Assembly: GCA_000818945.1 (NCBI GenBank)
Contig: KN805429.1
Coordinates: forward strand, 78,113 to 142,112
Source of the DNA: Schizochytrium sp. CCTCC M209059
Lineage: Eukaryota > Sar > Bigyra > Thraustochytrida > Thraustochytriidae
Reading direction: 5' to 3'
DNA length: 64,000 nt
Of the stretch, positions 20,692 to 31,000 are shown piece by piece. Made by a program: the position numbers and the translations under genes. Below the pieces are notes generated by a model. It was not told the origin of the DNA. It worked only from the letters and a program-made list of their open reading frames with translations, and ran no database searches. The stretch's first letter is position 1. Each line of letters opens with the position of its first letter.

Positions 20692-21792
20692 TTAGAAAAT
20701 GCCAAACTGCTTCTTGAGCTGAATACGTTTCCAAGGAGGAAGCTCAGCAAACTCGGACTTGCGCATACCAAAGGCAGCCTTGAAAGACTTGGACGTAATG
20801 TAGATTTCGAGCGAGGACGGATTCATATTGTCGTCGAACTCACCGAGAGACTTCATCTTCTTGATATCCTCCAAGGTGTACGGGAATTGCTCCGGGTCAT
20901 CCTCCTCGTCGTCGCTGCTTTCCTCTTGCACCTCTTCTTCTTCTTCTTCTTCCTCTTGCACCTCTTCTTCTTCTTCTTCTTGAACCTCTTCTTCTTCCTC
21001 GATGGCAGCCTCCTTGACGGATTTGCGCGAGGACTTGCGCGAGGATCGGGAGGATCGGGAGGATCGAGAGGAGGTGCGGGAGCTACGCGAGCGGCGCGAG
21101 GAAGACTCCTTCTCACCCTCGTCGCTCTCCTTGTCTTCATCGCTTTCGTCATCGCCCTCGACGTCCTGCTCTTCCATAGACTTTGAAATGAAGGCAGGAA
21201 CGTGACCTTCCTTAGAAAGGCCGGGAAGAGCGACGGGACTGCGCACGGAAATGCGGGCGAGCAACGAGTAGGCGCCGGCGGTCTCGGCCTCGTCCTGCTC
21301 CTTGCGCGCAATCTCTGCTTCGGTGAGTGGGGCCTCGATGGCCTTCATTTTAGAGTACTCCTCGTAGGAGAGCTCCGAGGGAGAAGAGACATTGTATTCC
21401 TCAATGGAGGCGCCCAGATTAAAAAGCGTATCTTTGACGCCCGAGATGGAGCTCGCGTAAAGCATTTTGGTGCGAGTCTTGGCTCCTTCGGGGATGTACT
21501 TGATGAGAAGGCAATCGTCATTATCGCGGAAGAGCACAAAGACGCAAGGGTTCTCGTCGTCAACCTTGCGCGAGAGCTCATTAAGTTTTTCGGTCCACTC
21601 GAGATCGGCGCTTGAGCGAAAGAGCTTCTTCCCCGTGAGCTTTTCGCCATCGATCTCCACCTTGACGCACCCCAGGTCCTTGGCGATCTCCTCGAGCAGC
21701 CGCTCGAGCGAAGACGAGACCTTGATGTTGCTGCTCGCATTTCTGCCGACATTCTGCATGCCGGGCAGCGCTCTGCCCAAGGTCGTGCTCAT
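20692..21792 (-). CDS. ADF-homology (twinfilin-like) plus villin-headpiece actin-binding protein
   Basis: 366 residues. Residues ~20-150 form an ADF-H domain of twinfilin/coactosin type: IKVSSSLERLL, CVFVLFRDNDDCLLIKYIP, TKMLYASS. The next segment, APLTEAEIARKE, resembles the linker after the first ADF-H domain of twinfilin. Then comes a long Ser/Arg and Glu/Asp low-complexity linker (about 205-300). The C-terminus is a villin headpiece: YTLEDIKKMKSL, then FKAAFGMRKSEFAELPPW and LKKQFGIF, ending exactly at the chain terminus as headpieces do. Expected role: F-actin binding through both ends, with monomer or barbed-end effects from the ADF-H part. Cytoplasmic. Start ATG at 21792. Confidence 0.88.
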   Translation of the reverse strand: MSTTLGRALPGMQNVGRNASSNIKVSSSLERLLEEIAKDLGCVKVEIDGEKLTGKKLFRSSADLEWTEKLNELSRKVDDENPCVFVLFRDNDDCLLIKYIPEGAKTRTKMLYASSISGVKDTLFNLGASIEEYNVSSPSELSYEEYSKMKAIEAPLTEAEIARKEQDEAETAGAYSLLARISVRSPVALPGLSKEGHVPAFISKSMEEQDVEGDDESDEDKESDEGEKESSSRRSRSSRTSSRSSRSSRSSRKSSRKSVKEAAIEEEEEVQEEEEEEVQEEEEEEEEVQEESSDDEEDDPEQFPYTLEDIKKMKSLGEFDDNMNPSSLEIYITSKSFKAAFGMRKSEFAELPPWKRIQLKKQFGIF

Positions 21793-21899
21793 CTTTCCTG
21801 CTTAACTTATTGACTGACCAGCCGTCTGGCCGGCCCGGCCTTTCGCTCTTGGTGCGCGCGCCGCGAGGCTCGTTTGCTCGAGCCTGGTCCCGGCCGGTG

Positions 21900-21939
21900 G
21901 TATGTATGTATGTATGTATGTATGTATGTATGTGTATGT
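21900..21939. repeat. (GTAT)n microsatellite
   Basis: About nine tandem GTAT units in the upstream region of the ADF/VHP gene. Confidence 0.9.
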
Positions 21940-22231
21940 TGTGTCGCGTGTCGCTGGCCCGAGCTCGCTCGACCCTTGGCTTCGCCTCGCGCTGCGTCAC
22001 GCTGCCGTGCCTTGCCTCGCTTGCCTCGCCGAGCGTGCTACCGCCCGAGCGCCCGAGCGAGCGCCGCCGCGCCGCCGGCGCCTCGGGAGTCTGTCTGCTG
22101 CGCCTGTGTGTCTTGTGTCTTGCTTGTGTGCTCGGGTTGGGGCCGATGTCGCTCGCGCCCGCCTCCCTCGCCCGCGGCCTCCGCTGCGCGGCGCGCGCGC
22201 GCGCTGCCTCCCGCCTCTCGCGGCCTCCCGT

Positions 22232-22720
22232 NNNNNNNNNNNNNNNNNNNNNNNNNNNNNNNNNNNNNNNNNNNNNNNNNNNNNNNNNNNNNNNNNNNNN
22301 NNNNNNNNNNNNNNNNNNNNNNNNNNNNNNNNNNNNNNNNNNNNNNNNNNNNNNNNNNNNNNNNNNNNNNNNNNNNNNNNNNNNNNNNNNNNNNNNNNNN
22401 NNNNNNNNNNNNNNNNNNNNNNNNNNNNNNNNNNNNNNNNNNNNNNNNNNNNNNNNNNNNNNNNNNNNNNNNNNNNNNNNNNNNNNNNNNNNNNNNNNNN
22501 NNNNNNNNNNNNNNNNNNNNNNNNNNNNNNNNNNNNNNNNNNNNNNNNNNNNNNNNNNNNNNNNNNNNNNNNNNNNNNNNNNNNNNNNNNNNNNNNNNNN
22601 NNNNNNNNNNNNNNNNNNNNNNNNNNNNNNNNNNNNNNNNNNNNNNNNNNNNNNNNNNNNNNNNNNNNNNNNNNNNNNNNNNNNNNNNNNNNNNNNNNNN
22701 NNNNNNNNNNNNNNNNNNNN
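22232..22720. other. Assembly gap (489 N)
   Basis: Run of undetermined bases bordered by GC-rich, low-complexity sequence. Confidence 0.99.
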
Positions 22721-23076
22721 CCTGCCCGCGCACACCGGGTGTGCGCATCGCACGGTCAAGGAGCAGCGCGCGCTCCCTTTCTTTCCTCTGTTTGCTTCCA
22801 AGGCCCATCCATAGTAAGCAGGCAGTATACTCAGCTGGCGTAGGGGCCAGAGGGAGGACAGCTCTCGAGTGTCGCAGGATGTGGCGGTCGGTTGGAGGTC
22901 AGGAGATCGAGAGGAAGGCCGCGCGACGAAGAGGAGGTATGCGCGTGATGTGCGGTATGGAGAAGTAGGCGCATGGATTAGTAGCGTAGGAGGCTGGAAG
23001 CCTTTCAAGTTGCGTTGGCCCGGGACGATGAATCAGAATCGGAAGCGCAAATGCAGAGCAAATGTAGATAGATACG

Positions 23077-23415
23077 ATGATTGAAGTCCTGCCGGGCAAG
23101 CGCTCAACTGCAAGCTACAAGAGAGATCGCAAGAGCGATGCTAGGGACCAGACGAGAACCTTGGTGACGAATGATCTTCTTTACATTGTTCTTCATGAAT
23201 AATGGGCAGAGAGCGCGATGGCGCTCGCAGAGAGCAGCTTTGAAAACGATGAGAGAAGTCTTGCCGGGCAAGCGCTCGACTGCAAGATACAAGAGGGATC
23301 ACAAGAGCAATGTTAAGGACCAGACGAAAACCTTGGTGACAATCTTCTTTTCATTGTTATTTATAAATTATGGGCAGAGAGCGAGCTGGTTGGCGCGCTC
23401 AGAGAGCGGCGCGGA
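23077..23415. repeat. Diverged 172-bp tandem duplication at the histidine phosphatase 3' end
   Basis: The landmark gccgggcaagcgctc occurs at 23091 and 23263, and both copies end in gggcagagagcg. The second copy runs into the last codons of the phosphatase; the first lies downstream as a decayed duplicate. Confidence 0.85.
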
Positions 23416-24070
23416 GCTCGTCAGCCGTGGTAAGGTTGATGGCATGGACCTCGACCGTAGCGCTGTCGTGATCGAACGAGAGGACATTGATGCAGCAGTT
23501 GTGCTGCGGAACCTTGTGCATACCAGGTTTGTCGGCGTGAAGCTCGCTCAGAAGAACTTTATTAAGACGCGAGTGCGTGACGAAGAGAAGCTTGCTACCG
23601 GGCGCGTGGGCGGCGCAAATGCTCTGAATAGCGGCGTGAGCGCGATCAAAGACGAGACGCGGGGACTCGCCTCTTCCGGGACAAGCGGCGTCGCGATCTC
23701 CGCGGGCCCATGCCTCGGAGACGCTCTGAATATCGGTGCGAATGTCCTTGAGAAGCTGGCCTTCGAGCTGTCCATAATTCATTTCTTTAAGTTCGGGCAC
23801 AACGGAGAGGCCCTTTTCTTTGGCCGCGCAGGAGCTGTCTCTAGCCTCGAGGATCGCCTCGGCGGTCTCTCTTGCGCGCTGGAGCTCGCTCGCGAAGGCG
23901 CCGTGGACTTCGAGGTCTGCCAAGAGGCCTCCGAGCGCGCGAGCCTGCTCGCGTCCCTTTTCGTTGAGCGGGGGGTCCAGACCAGCGCCCTGCACGCGGC
24001 CCTCCGCGTTGGCGGCGGTCTCCCCGTGCCTGCACAGCAGCACGAGGCTGCGCCGGGCAGAAGACGCCAT
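23399..24070 (-). CDS. Histidine phosphatase (phosphoglycerate-mutase-like)
   Basis: 223 residues from the ATG at 24070 (MASSARRS); the frame extends seven codons upstream but only to a non-ATG codon. Catalytic RHGET with the phospho-acceptor His15, then LNEKGREQA, the acid-bearing ELKEMNYGQLEG, and the second catalytic His166 in FVTHSRLN. This is branch 1 of the histidine phosphatase superfamily (cofactor-dependent PGM, fructose-2,6-bisphosphatase, TIGAR and others). Its size and lack of a full PGM signature suggest a small-molecule or general phosphatase rather than glycolytic PGM. Substrate cannot be told from sequence. Its 3' end lies in the second copy of a 172-bp duplication. Confidence 0.85.
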   Translation of the reverse strand: MASSARRSLVLLCRHGETAANAEGRVQGAGLDPPLNEKGREQARALGGLLADLEVHGAFASELQRARETAEAILEARDSSCAAKEKGLSVVPELKEMNYGQLEGQLLKDIRTDIQSVSEAWARGDRDAACPGRGESPRLVFDRAHAAIQSICAAHAPGSKLLFVTHSRLNKVLLSELHADKPGMHKVPQHNCCINVLSFDHDSATVEVHAINLTTADELRAAL

Positions 24071-24476
24071 TGCGCGCGCAGGATCAGGCAAACTTGAGCG
24101 CAGGCCTGGTGTCGGTCTGTCTCACCCGATGGCTGGGCTCGCTGTCCCGCTTGCCTTGGTGGATCCTTGCGCAAAGGACGGCCGCAGCGAGCGAGCACGC
24201 ACTCTCGAGTCGCGACGCTGATTCTTCGCTCGCTTGCTGTTTCGCGCAAGCACGCACGCACGCATGCACGCACGCACAGTCCTCGACCGGTTCTGGACCT
24301 CGTTTCGGAGTCCGCTCTTCTCTTACCATGCTGGGCCTACTGGGCCTACCTACTAACAGGGGTCGACGCAGCCAGCCAGGCGGCCATGATCTCGCACGAC
24401 ACAAGGAGAAAATCCAAAGAAGTCATTGCAGAGCAGAGTGGAATGTGAATATTTGTATTGGTATAGCGGTGATGTA

Positions 24477-24512
<36 letters not shown>

Positions 24513-24576
24513 AATTAAAAAAGTAGGTCAATCAGTCAGTCACTGGCAGGAAGGAGTCTGTCTATCGACATGGTTT
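24071..24576. other. Intergenic region between histidine phosphatase and AP2 gene
   Basis: 506 bp holding the promoter of the phosphatase and the 3' UTR of the AP2 gene; includes cacgcacg repeats near 24250 and (CT)n at 24480-24509. No gene seen. Confidence 0.5.
24480..24509. repeat. (CT)n microsatellite
   Basis: About 15 CT units immediately downstream of the AP2 gene stop (minus strand). Confidence 0.9.
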
Positions 24577-27500
24577 TCATGGGGAAGCCTCATCCGTCTC
24601 GTCGCGCTCGGCCGTGTTGACCTTGCGAACGCTGGCAAAAGCGTTGGCGTGGTCGTTTGATGATTTGGACTTGTTTGCTTGGCTCTGGTTGGACGCTCGA
24701 TCAACGAGCTGCTTTTCACCGGCCTGCACAGCGGCCATGTGGGATGCCGAGTCAGCAATGGACTCTGCACAGCCATCTCCCTTGCCCTCCGAGTCGGATT
24801 TGCTGTTTCGCTTGCCGGAAGAGTCTTCCGGAGAATGTGATGGCTTCTTCTTCTTGGCACTGGAGTTGAGGTCATCAGGAGCAAGTCGCGGGCGCTTTTT
24901 CAGTGGGACCTGGTCAACGAGCGTGTCGTTATGAGACTGTGCCTTGACATTTGCCTGTTCGGAAGAACCGGTGGTGTGCGTGGTGGAGCTGTGGCCTGCG
25001 GCTGGTTTGTCCGTCGGCGAGGCGCGCCCAGAGTCGTCCACCTTTGCGCTGTGATTCTTGCTCGAGGAAGGAAACGAGGTCGGCTTGGACGCCGCCGGCT
25101 TGGCAGCAGAGTCGAGCCCAGAAGCGTGTTTGGGCGCGTCCGTAATGGTGGTGCCGTTAGAGTTGGAGCGCTCGAGCTTGGAGGACTTGGACTTCATCAT
25201 CTTTCCTGCGTCTTCGTTACCTGGATTGGAGGGCAATAACGGCGACGACTTGGGTCGCGAGATGTCCTTGGCCGGCGAGGATGTCGAAGAGGATGCCCCG
25301 AAGGCGGCAACAGCGCCGCCAGCAGAGGTTCCGCTCGGCTTCGTTTTTGGGTCCTTGTGCGGCCGTGGCTTGGAGGAGGAGGACGATGACGAAGTAGCGT
25401 TGGCGACATGACCGGGGGGCGTAGCCTTAGTCGAGGGGGCGTCGAAAGCCGCAGTCGCGTCCTTGGACTTGAAGTCTGGCTTTGGCGGCTTGGACGATTT
25501 GGACGACGAGCGACGTGACGGCTGCTGTTGTTGCTGCTGCTGCTGCTGCTGATTATCCTCATCATCATCGGGATCGTCCGCAATGCTACGGCCCTCGGCG
25601 GCGGCGGCGGCTTCCAGAGCGGCCATCTCGGCGCGCACCTTGGCCTCTGCCTCCTTGTCCTTTTGGCGCTCCGTGGCGAGATTCATGCGCTCCGATACGA
25701 CCTTGTCCATTTTCGTCATGTAAACAGAGTTCATGTGGTTCTTGACGGCCTCTGCTGCTTGTTCGCGATGCAGAAAGGAGCCGAGTTTGCGCGATTTGCC
25801 ATCAACGTACACGCGAGCCTGCCAGCGTTGCTCGCTGTTGCTCCAACGCACGCCCGTGGTTTTGTGAGACTTGTGCCTCGAGTGGCCACCGGTGGATGAC
25901 CGACTTCCTGATCCGGCGGCCTCTCCCTTGTTGTGGCCGCTGCTGCTCTGGCTGCTCGAGGACTTGCGGTGCTTGGAGGACGAAGACGAGGACTTTGCGG
26001 GCGAAGGCTTCGAACGCGACTTGTGAGCGCCGTTCGAGCCAAGACCCGAAGCATTGTTGCCTGACCGCGAGGGCCCGTTTTGGAACGATTTGGCGTTGCT
26101 CGATGACTGGCCATTGGACGTTTGTGCGCCCGTCTGCCACTGGCCGTTGACCATCATTCGCGGCTGCTGCTGCTGCTGCTGTTGCTGAGGCATGGAAAGC
26201 ATTTGTTGCTGCATCTGGGGGTGCATCATGTGCTGCTGTCCACCGTTGCCATTGGCAAAGTAGGCGCCGGCAGGGAGAAAGCTGGCTCCGCGTCCGCCCT
26301 GAGGATGAGGGACAAGGTAGCGCTGTTCCCATTTGCCGTTTACCAGCACTGTTTGCATTTGAAGGGGCTGTTGCTGCGGCATGAGAATCTGCATGCCGTT
26401 TTGCGTGAATGCAATTTGCTGCGGCCCGCCTTGTTGTCCAGGGGCCATCATGGGCTGGCCATTCCAGGAAATTTGCTGCATGCCTTGGGGCATTTGCTGG
26501 ACTTGATACATTTGCTGTTGCGGCTGTTGCATTTGCTGTTGGTGTTGCATTTGTTGTGGTTGCTGCATTTGCATTTGCTGGGGAAAGAACATCTGTCCGT
26601 TGATGATTTGTGGCTGCAGCATTTGCGGTTGTTGGTTCTGCTGCTGTTGGTTCTGCTGCTGGGGCTGCTGCATTTGCATTTGCATTTGCGGTTGCTGCTG
26701 TTGGTTCTGCTGCTGGGGCTGCTGCATCATCATTTGCGGCTGCATCATCATGAACTGCTGTTGAGGCATTTGCTGTTGCTGCTGGGGTTGTTGCTGTTGC
26801 TGTTGCTGCTGCTGCTGCTGCGACTGCTGTTGTGGCTGCTGCTGCATCATATATTGCTGGAATTGCTGGGGCTGCTGCTGAGACAATGCACTGGGTTTGT
26901 TCGGGGTCGTGCTCGGTGAATTCGACGATGAGGAGACACCCTGCGGACGCGACGAACCAGATCCCACTGCAGGCCCGTTACCAGGGAGAGACTTGCCATG
27001 AGAACTGTTGTTGTTGTTGTTGTTGTTGCTGCTGCTGCTGGTGTTCCCAAACATGTTGCTGGAGTTACCTCCGTTCGAAGAGCCATGGCTGTTGCTGTTA
27101 GAAGAGGAAGAGTTTCCACTGGATCCGCTCGAAGTACCATGGCTGGAGTTGTTATTGCTGATGGAGGCGACATTCGTGGTCGCTTGCTGCTGCGCGGACC
27201 GCGGCATAAGAAACGGAAATTGAGTTCCATTTGCTTGAAACTGCTGAGCGAGGCTCTGAGGAAGGCCACCCATGACGCCAGCAGCGTTGTTGTTATTGTT
27301 GTTGCTGTTGTTGGTATTATTGCTGGTGGTGTTGCTTCCGCCGTTGCTGGTGCTATGCTTGTTGCTGTTGTTATTCGATCCAGCGTTAGCACTGCTCTCA
27401 GGTGCGGCGTTCGACGAGTTGAGTAATGCTCGCGGCAGAGAGCCCGAAGCATGGGAAGCGTTTCCTTCTGAGCTTTCGCGCTGCGTTTGATTTTGCAAAA

Positions 27501-28041
27501 AATTGGGCTGCTGAAGCGCCTGGAAGTTCATGGGGAAGCCGTGGTTACTGTTGCTTCCGGTGTTCGAAGTTCCCTCCCCCGAACTTGATGATTTCTGCTG
27601 TTGTTGCTGTTGTTGCTGCGGCTGGCTGTTGGAGAAATTCATCGAGCTCGCGAACTTTTGCAAGTTGAATTGCGAGGGCCACTGCTGCTGCTGCTGCTGT
27701 TGCTGCTGGGATGGTTGCTGTTGCTGTTGCTGCGGCTGCTGTTGTTGATGTTGCATTTGCTGCTGCATGTGCTGGGGCCACATCATGGCTCCACTGCTGC
27801 TGCCGCTGCCGCTGCCGTTGCTGCTGTAATTGTTGTTATTATTGGCGGCGGCGTTGCTGACCCCAGTGTTGCCATTTCCGCTGGAGGAAGGGGCGTTTCC
27901 GCTGCCGGAGCCACCGCTGCTTGTACCGCCGTTGCTATTGCTGTTGTTGTTGCTCCAGTTTCCAAAAAGCTGCTGCATTTGCGAGGGCTGCATCACTCCG
28001 CCTTGCTGCAAGTTCCCCTGGAACGGGAACGGTAGCGACAT
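24577..28041 (-). CDS. AP2-domain, Gln/Asn-rich putative transcription factor
   Basis: 1,154 residues from the ATG at 28041 (MSLPFPFQ); in-frame sequence further upstream lacks an ATG start. Residues 1-700 are Gln, Asn, Ser, Gly and Met rich with many polyQ runs. A single AP2/ERF-type domain lies near residues 728-785 (TTGVRWSNSEQRW, ARVYVDGKSRKLGSF, AAEAVKNHMN), preceded by a Ser/Lys/His-rich basic stretch. The C-terminal third is Ser/Lys/Pro-rich and acidic. AP2 domains bind DNA in plant, alveolate and stramenopile regulators; the polyQ head would fit an activation or condensate-forming region. Target genes unknown. Expressed away from the gene-free 28-33 kb region. Confidence 0.88.
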   Translation of the reverse strand: MSLPFPFQGNLQQGGVMQPSQMQQLFGNWSNNNSNSNGGTSSGGSGSGNAPSSSGNGNTGVSNAAANNNNNYSSNGSGSGSSSGAMMWPQHMQQQMQHQQQQPQQQQQQPSQQQQQQQQQWPSQFNLQKFASSMNFSNSQPQQQQQQQQKSSSSGEGTSNTGSNSNHGFPMNFQALQQPNFLQNQTQRESSEGNASHASGSLPRALLNSSNAAPESSANAGSNNNSNKHSTSNGGSNTTSNNTNNSNNNNNNAAGVMGGLPQSLAQQFQANGTQFPFLMPRSAQQQATTNVASISNNNSSHGTSSGSSGNSSSSNSNSHGSSNGGNSSNMFGNTSSSSNNNNNNNSSHGKSLPGNGPAVGSGSSRPQGVSSSSNSPSTTPNKPSALSQQQPQQFQQYMMQQQPQQQSQQQQQQQQQQQPQQQQQMPQQQFMMMQPQMMMQQPQQQNQQQQPQMQMQMQQPQQQNQQQQNQQPQMLQPQIINGQMFFPQQMQMQQPQQMQHQQQMQQPQQQMYQVQQMPQGMQQISWNGQPMMAPGQQGGPQQIAFTQNGMQILMPQQQPLQMQTVLVNGKWEQRYLVPHPQGGRGASFLPAGAYFANGNGGQQHMMHPQMQQQMLSMPQQQQQQQQPRMMVNGQWQTGAQTSNGQSSSNAKSFQNGPSRSGNNASGLGSNGAHKSRSKPSPAKSSSSSSKHRKSSSSQSSSGHNKGEAAGSGSRSSTGGHSRHKSHKTTGVRWSNSEQRWQARVYVDGKSRKLGSFLHREQAAEAVKNHMNSVYMTKMDKVVSERMNLATERQKDKEAEAKVRAEMAALEAAAAAEGRSIADDPDDDEDNQQQQQQQQQQPSRRSSSKSSKPPKPDFKSKDATAAFDAPSTKATPPGHVANATSSSSSSSKPRPHKDPKTKPSGTSAGGAVAAFGASSSTSSPAKDISRPKSSPLLPSNPGNEDAGKMMKSKSSKLERSNSNGTTITDAPKHASGLDSAAKPAASKPTSFPSSSKNHSAKVDDSGRASPTDKPAAGHSSTTHTTGSSEQANVKAQSHNDTLVDQVPLKKRPRLAPDDLNSSAKKKKPSHSPEDSSGKRNSKSDSEGKGDGCAESIADSASHMAAVQAGEKQLVDRASNQSQANKSKSSNDHANAFASVRKVNTAERDETDEASP

Positions 28042-31000
28042 CTCCTCGCTCGACTCGATAGATACAGACAGCGACTTGTGTTGTTTTCTTTCTTTCGTTC
28101 TTTCTTTCTTGTTTTTTCCTCTTTTTTCCTCTGTTTTTTCCCTTGACCTTTTCTCTGCAGGGGAACAAGGAGGAGGGGGGGCGAAGAAGGAGGGGTTTCG
28201 CGACAACGTGCGCGGCTCGATGCCTTCGCTCGCGTCGGGCTGGCGCGGTTGCGACGCCTGCTGGTCTGCTGCTCGCTACTCTTCCTGGCTGCCTCCGATT
28301 AGATCGATCGATCGATTGATCAATCGGTCGGTCGGTCGGTCGGGTGGATTGAGGGGAAAAACACGAGGCGAGCAAGCAGGGCAGGTAGGCGAAAGGAAGG
28401 AGAAACGAGAGCTCGCTCGCTTCACGCGTCGGCTTGGCTCCGCCTGTCCGTGCGGCCTCGCCCACGCGTCTGCGCCGGTCGCGCGCTCTGCCGCTGCTGC
28501 CGCCGATTGGCGACCTGCTCGATCGAAAGCCCGAGGGAGCGCCCGAGGGAGCGAGCGAGCGAGCGAGCGAACGAACGTATGAACGAGCGAACGATCGACT
28601 GACTGAATGTATGTATGTAAAAGGCACGCTGGCCAGCACGCTCGCGCTCGCCGACCGGAGTCGCTTGCGCCTCCCGCGCACTCGACGCGCTCGGCTCCCT
28701 CCCTTCCTCGCTCTCGCGCGCGCGTTCTCTCTCGTCCGCGCCGCGCCCGACGGGCCGCCGCCGCGCGCCCGCGTCCGCGTGCCTTCCGGAGCTCTGCGTC
28801 TGGGGTCTGTCTGCCTCCCTGCCTGCCTCTCTCTCCCTTCCTTGCTTGTCTGTCTGTCTCACTGTCAGTCAGCCTTTCTTTCTTTCTTTCTTTCTTCCTT
28901 CCTTCCTGCTACTCTAAGGTGGTCTGTCAGTCAGTCTGTCTGTGCCCTTGCTTTCTTTCTTCCGCGCTTGCCTTCCCCTGGCGCCCTCTGCCTCACGCGG
29001 CCCCCGCACCCCCACCGGCCGCCCCACCCCACACTGGCGACCCGCGGGCCCTCGCAGCCGCGCGCTTTGCCTCTGCCGCCGCCCTCTCTGCGCCGCCGCG
29101 GCCCCCCCCACTGCCACCGCCGTAGTCAGGCTAGGTCTCCGCAGCTGCGCGAAGCAGGGACTGCGGGGCGCCTGAGAGAAGGAGGCCGCCAGTGGTGCCT
29201 GCGCCTCCGCCGGCCTGTGTGCCAGTGTGTCAGCCAGTTGGTCGGCCGCCGGCCAGTCAGCCAGCCAATCAGGCAGTCAGTCAGTCAGTCGGTCGATCAG
29301 TCAGTCGCCCTCTGCCTCTCAGGGTCCGGGACCGCCTGCCTGCCCTCACGACGCTCCTGCCCTACTGAGGGGAGAAGCCCTCGGCTCCCTCCGCACATCT
29401 GCCGCACCCACTGCCTTTGTTCTTTCGCGGCCGCACTTGATTCATTCATGGCAGCCAGGCGTCAGCGGCCGCGGTGGCGCGAGCATCTGTGCCGCAGACA
29501 GGACGGCATGGCATGGCGTGGCATGGCACGGCATCGCACGGAAAGGTATGGCAGCACGCGAGCCTCCTGGCGTGCGTGCAATCGTGCGTGCGTGCGTGCG
29601 TGCGAGCGTACGTACGTGCGTGTTTGCGGGCGAGGAGCAAGCCACACCAGCCACCGGTTGGACGGCCAGGGTCACGGTGCCAGCCAGGCCTGCGCGGTGT
29701 CCGCGGCCCAGGCGTTCGCAGGCGGGGCTGCGGGCGTCAAAGGGGGGTTCGGGCGTGGCCGCTGCGGGCCCGCGCGCCCCTCCCGACGCAGCGGGCCCCT
29801 CTGCGCCGGCGCTCAAGCCCGCAGCTACCCCGGAGAGATTCTGTCTGCCGTGCTCACCACCCCGGCGCGACGGCGGGCAGGCGGCACCCGGCCCAAGCAA
29901 GCGGACAAGAAAGGCGGCGAAGGCGGCCCGAGGCTGTGGGAGCTGCAGTAGGGCTGCCACGGTGGACGGCCGGCTTGCACCGCGGCACGTGTGGGTCCAG
30001 CCCTCGTAGCCACCAGCCACAAGGCTTCTGGTCGTTGGCGCGGACGGCCGTCATCTCACCAAGGAAGCATGGCGAATGACGGCCACGGATGGTAGGCTGA
30101 AGACTGACCGACAGCCCAGTCGGCCATGGACATATGACGAGATCAGCAAGCCAGCCAGCCGGTCAGGCTTCCGGCGCCGTCCGCGCACCAGCTGTCGCGC
30201 GAACGCCGGGCACGGAAGAGCGAAATCGGACGAAGCTGGAGCCCAACAAACTCGGGCGCCGATGGCCCCCGCAGCCACAGAAATACAGACGGGGTGGGGC
30301 TGGCTTGGGGGGAACTTGCCCCGCAGCTTCCACTGGAGCGCACATGGGGGAAGCGATTTGAACAGACGAGGAACCTGTGGAAGCGATGGCCTCTCTGGGA
30401 CTTCGCCTCTTGCGGAGCAGCCTGTTCCGGCACCATCGCCATTCACCTAACCCCCGCAGCGGCTTCTAGACGATTCCGTCGGTCGGTATTGCAGGCATTC
30501 CGCTTTCCCATTCCCAGGCTCCCAGCGTTCCCCTCCTCTGTATTTATGCACACTCACACACACGTATAAGTACGTAAACCATTCCCTCGCTTCGAAACAT
30601 TGATTTGCTCTTCTACTCTCGACTCTGGCCCCCTTCCACAACCACTTCCTCTGGTGCCGCTCCCTCTCACCCTCCCTCTGTCACGCACCCGACCGTTAGC
30701 TGCGGGTAAGCGGACTTGGCAACCTAAACCCCACACTCCGCCTACGTTCGGCGCGCTTCCCCCACACGCCGAGGTGCTGCGCGGCGCAATAAGGGTGAGC
30801 GGGCTGAGCTAGTCGCGCTGCTGCGGGGCCGACGTCCGGTGCGCCGTGTAGGGGCTTGAGAGGGCAAAACAAGCCGAGGCGCGCCGGTTTGCCGCTCGCG
30901 AAACCTCCCTCCACTGCGCCTATCTATGCCTGTGGACACGCGGCGAAACGCGGCGAAACATCTCGGCGAAACATCTCGGTGAAACGCGGAAACGCGGTGG

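Larger units (their letters stand above)
21793..23398. other. Intergenic region with assembly gap and repeats
   Basis: 1.6 kb between the ADF/VHP start and the histidine phosphatase stop. It contains a (GTAT)n microsatellite, very GC-rich flanks around the N gap, and a diverged 172-bp tandem duplication. No gene is supported; the long frames here owe their length to the N run. Confidence 0.5.

Noticed and set aside
21581..23008. Long frames spanning the 489-N gap
   Set aside because: Openness is due to undetermined bases; flanks are low-complexity.
28434..29951. 505-residue plus-strand frame
   Set aside because: Arg/Ala/Pro/Ser/Cys low-complexity over microsatellites, with equally long frames on the other strand; no domain or conserved motif.
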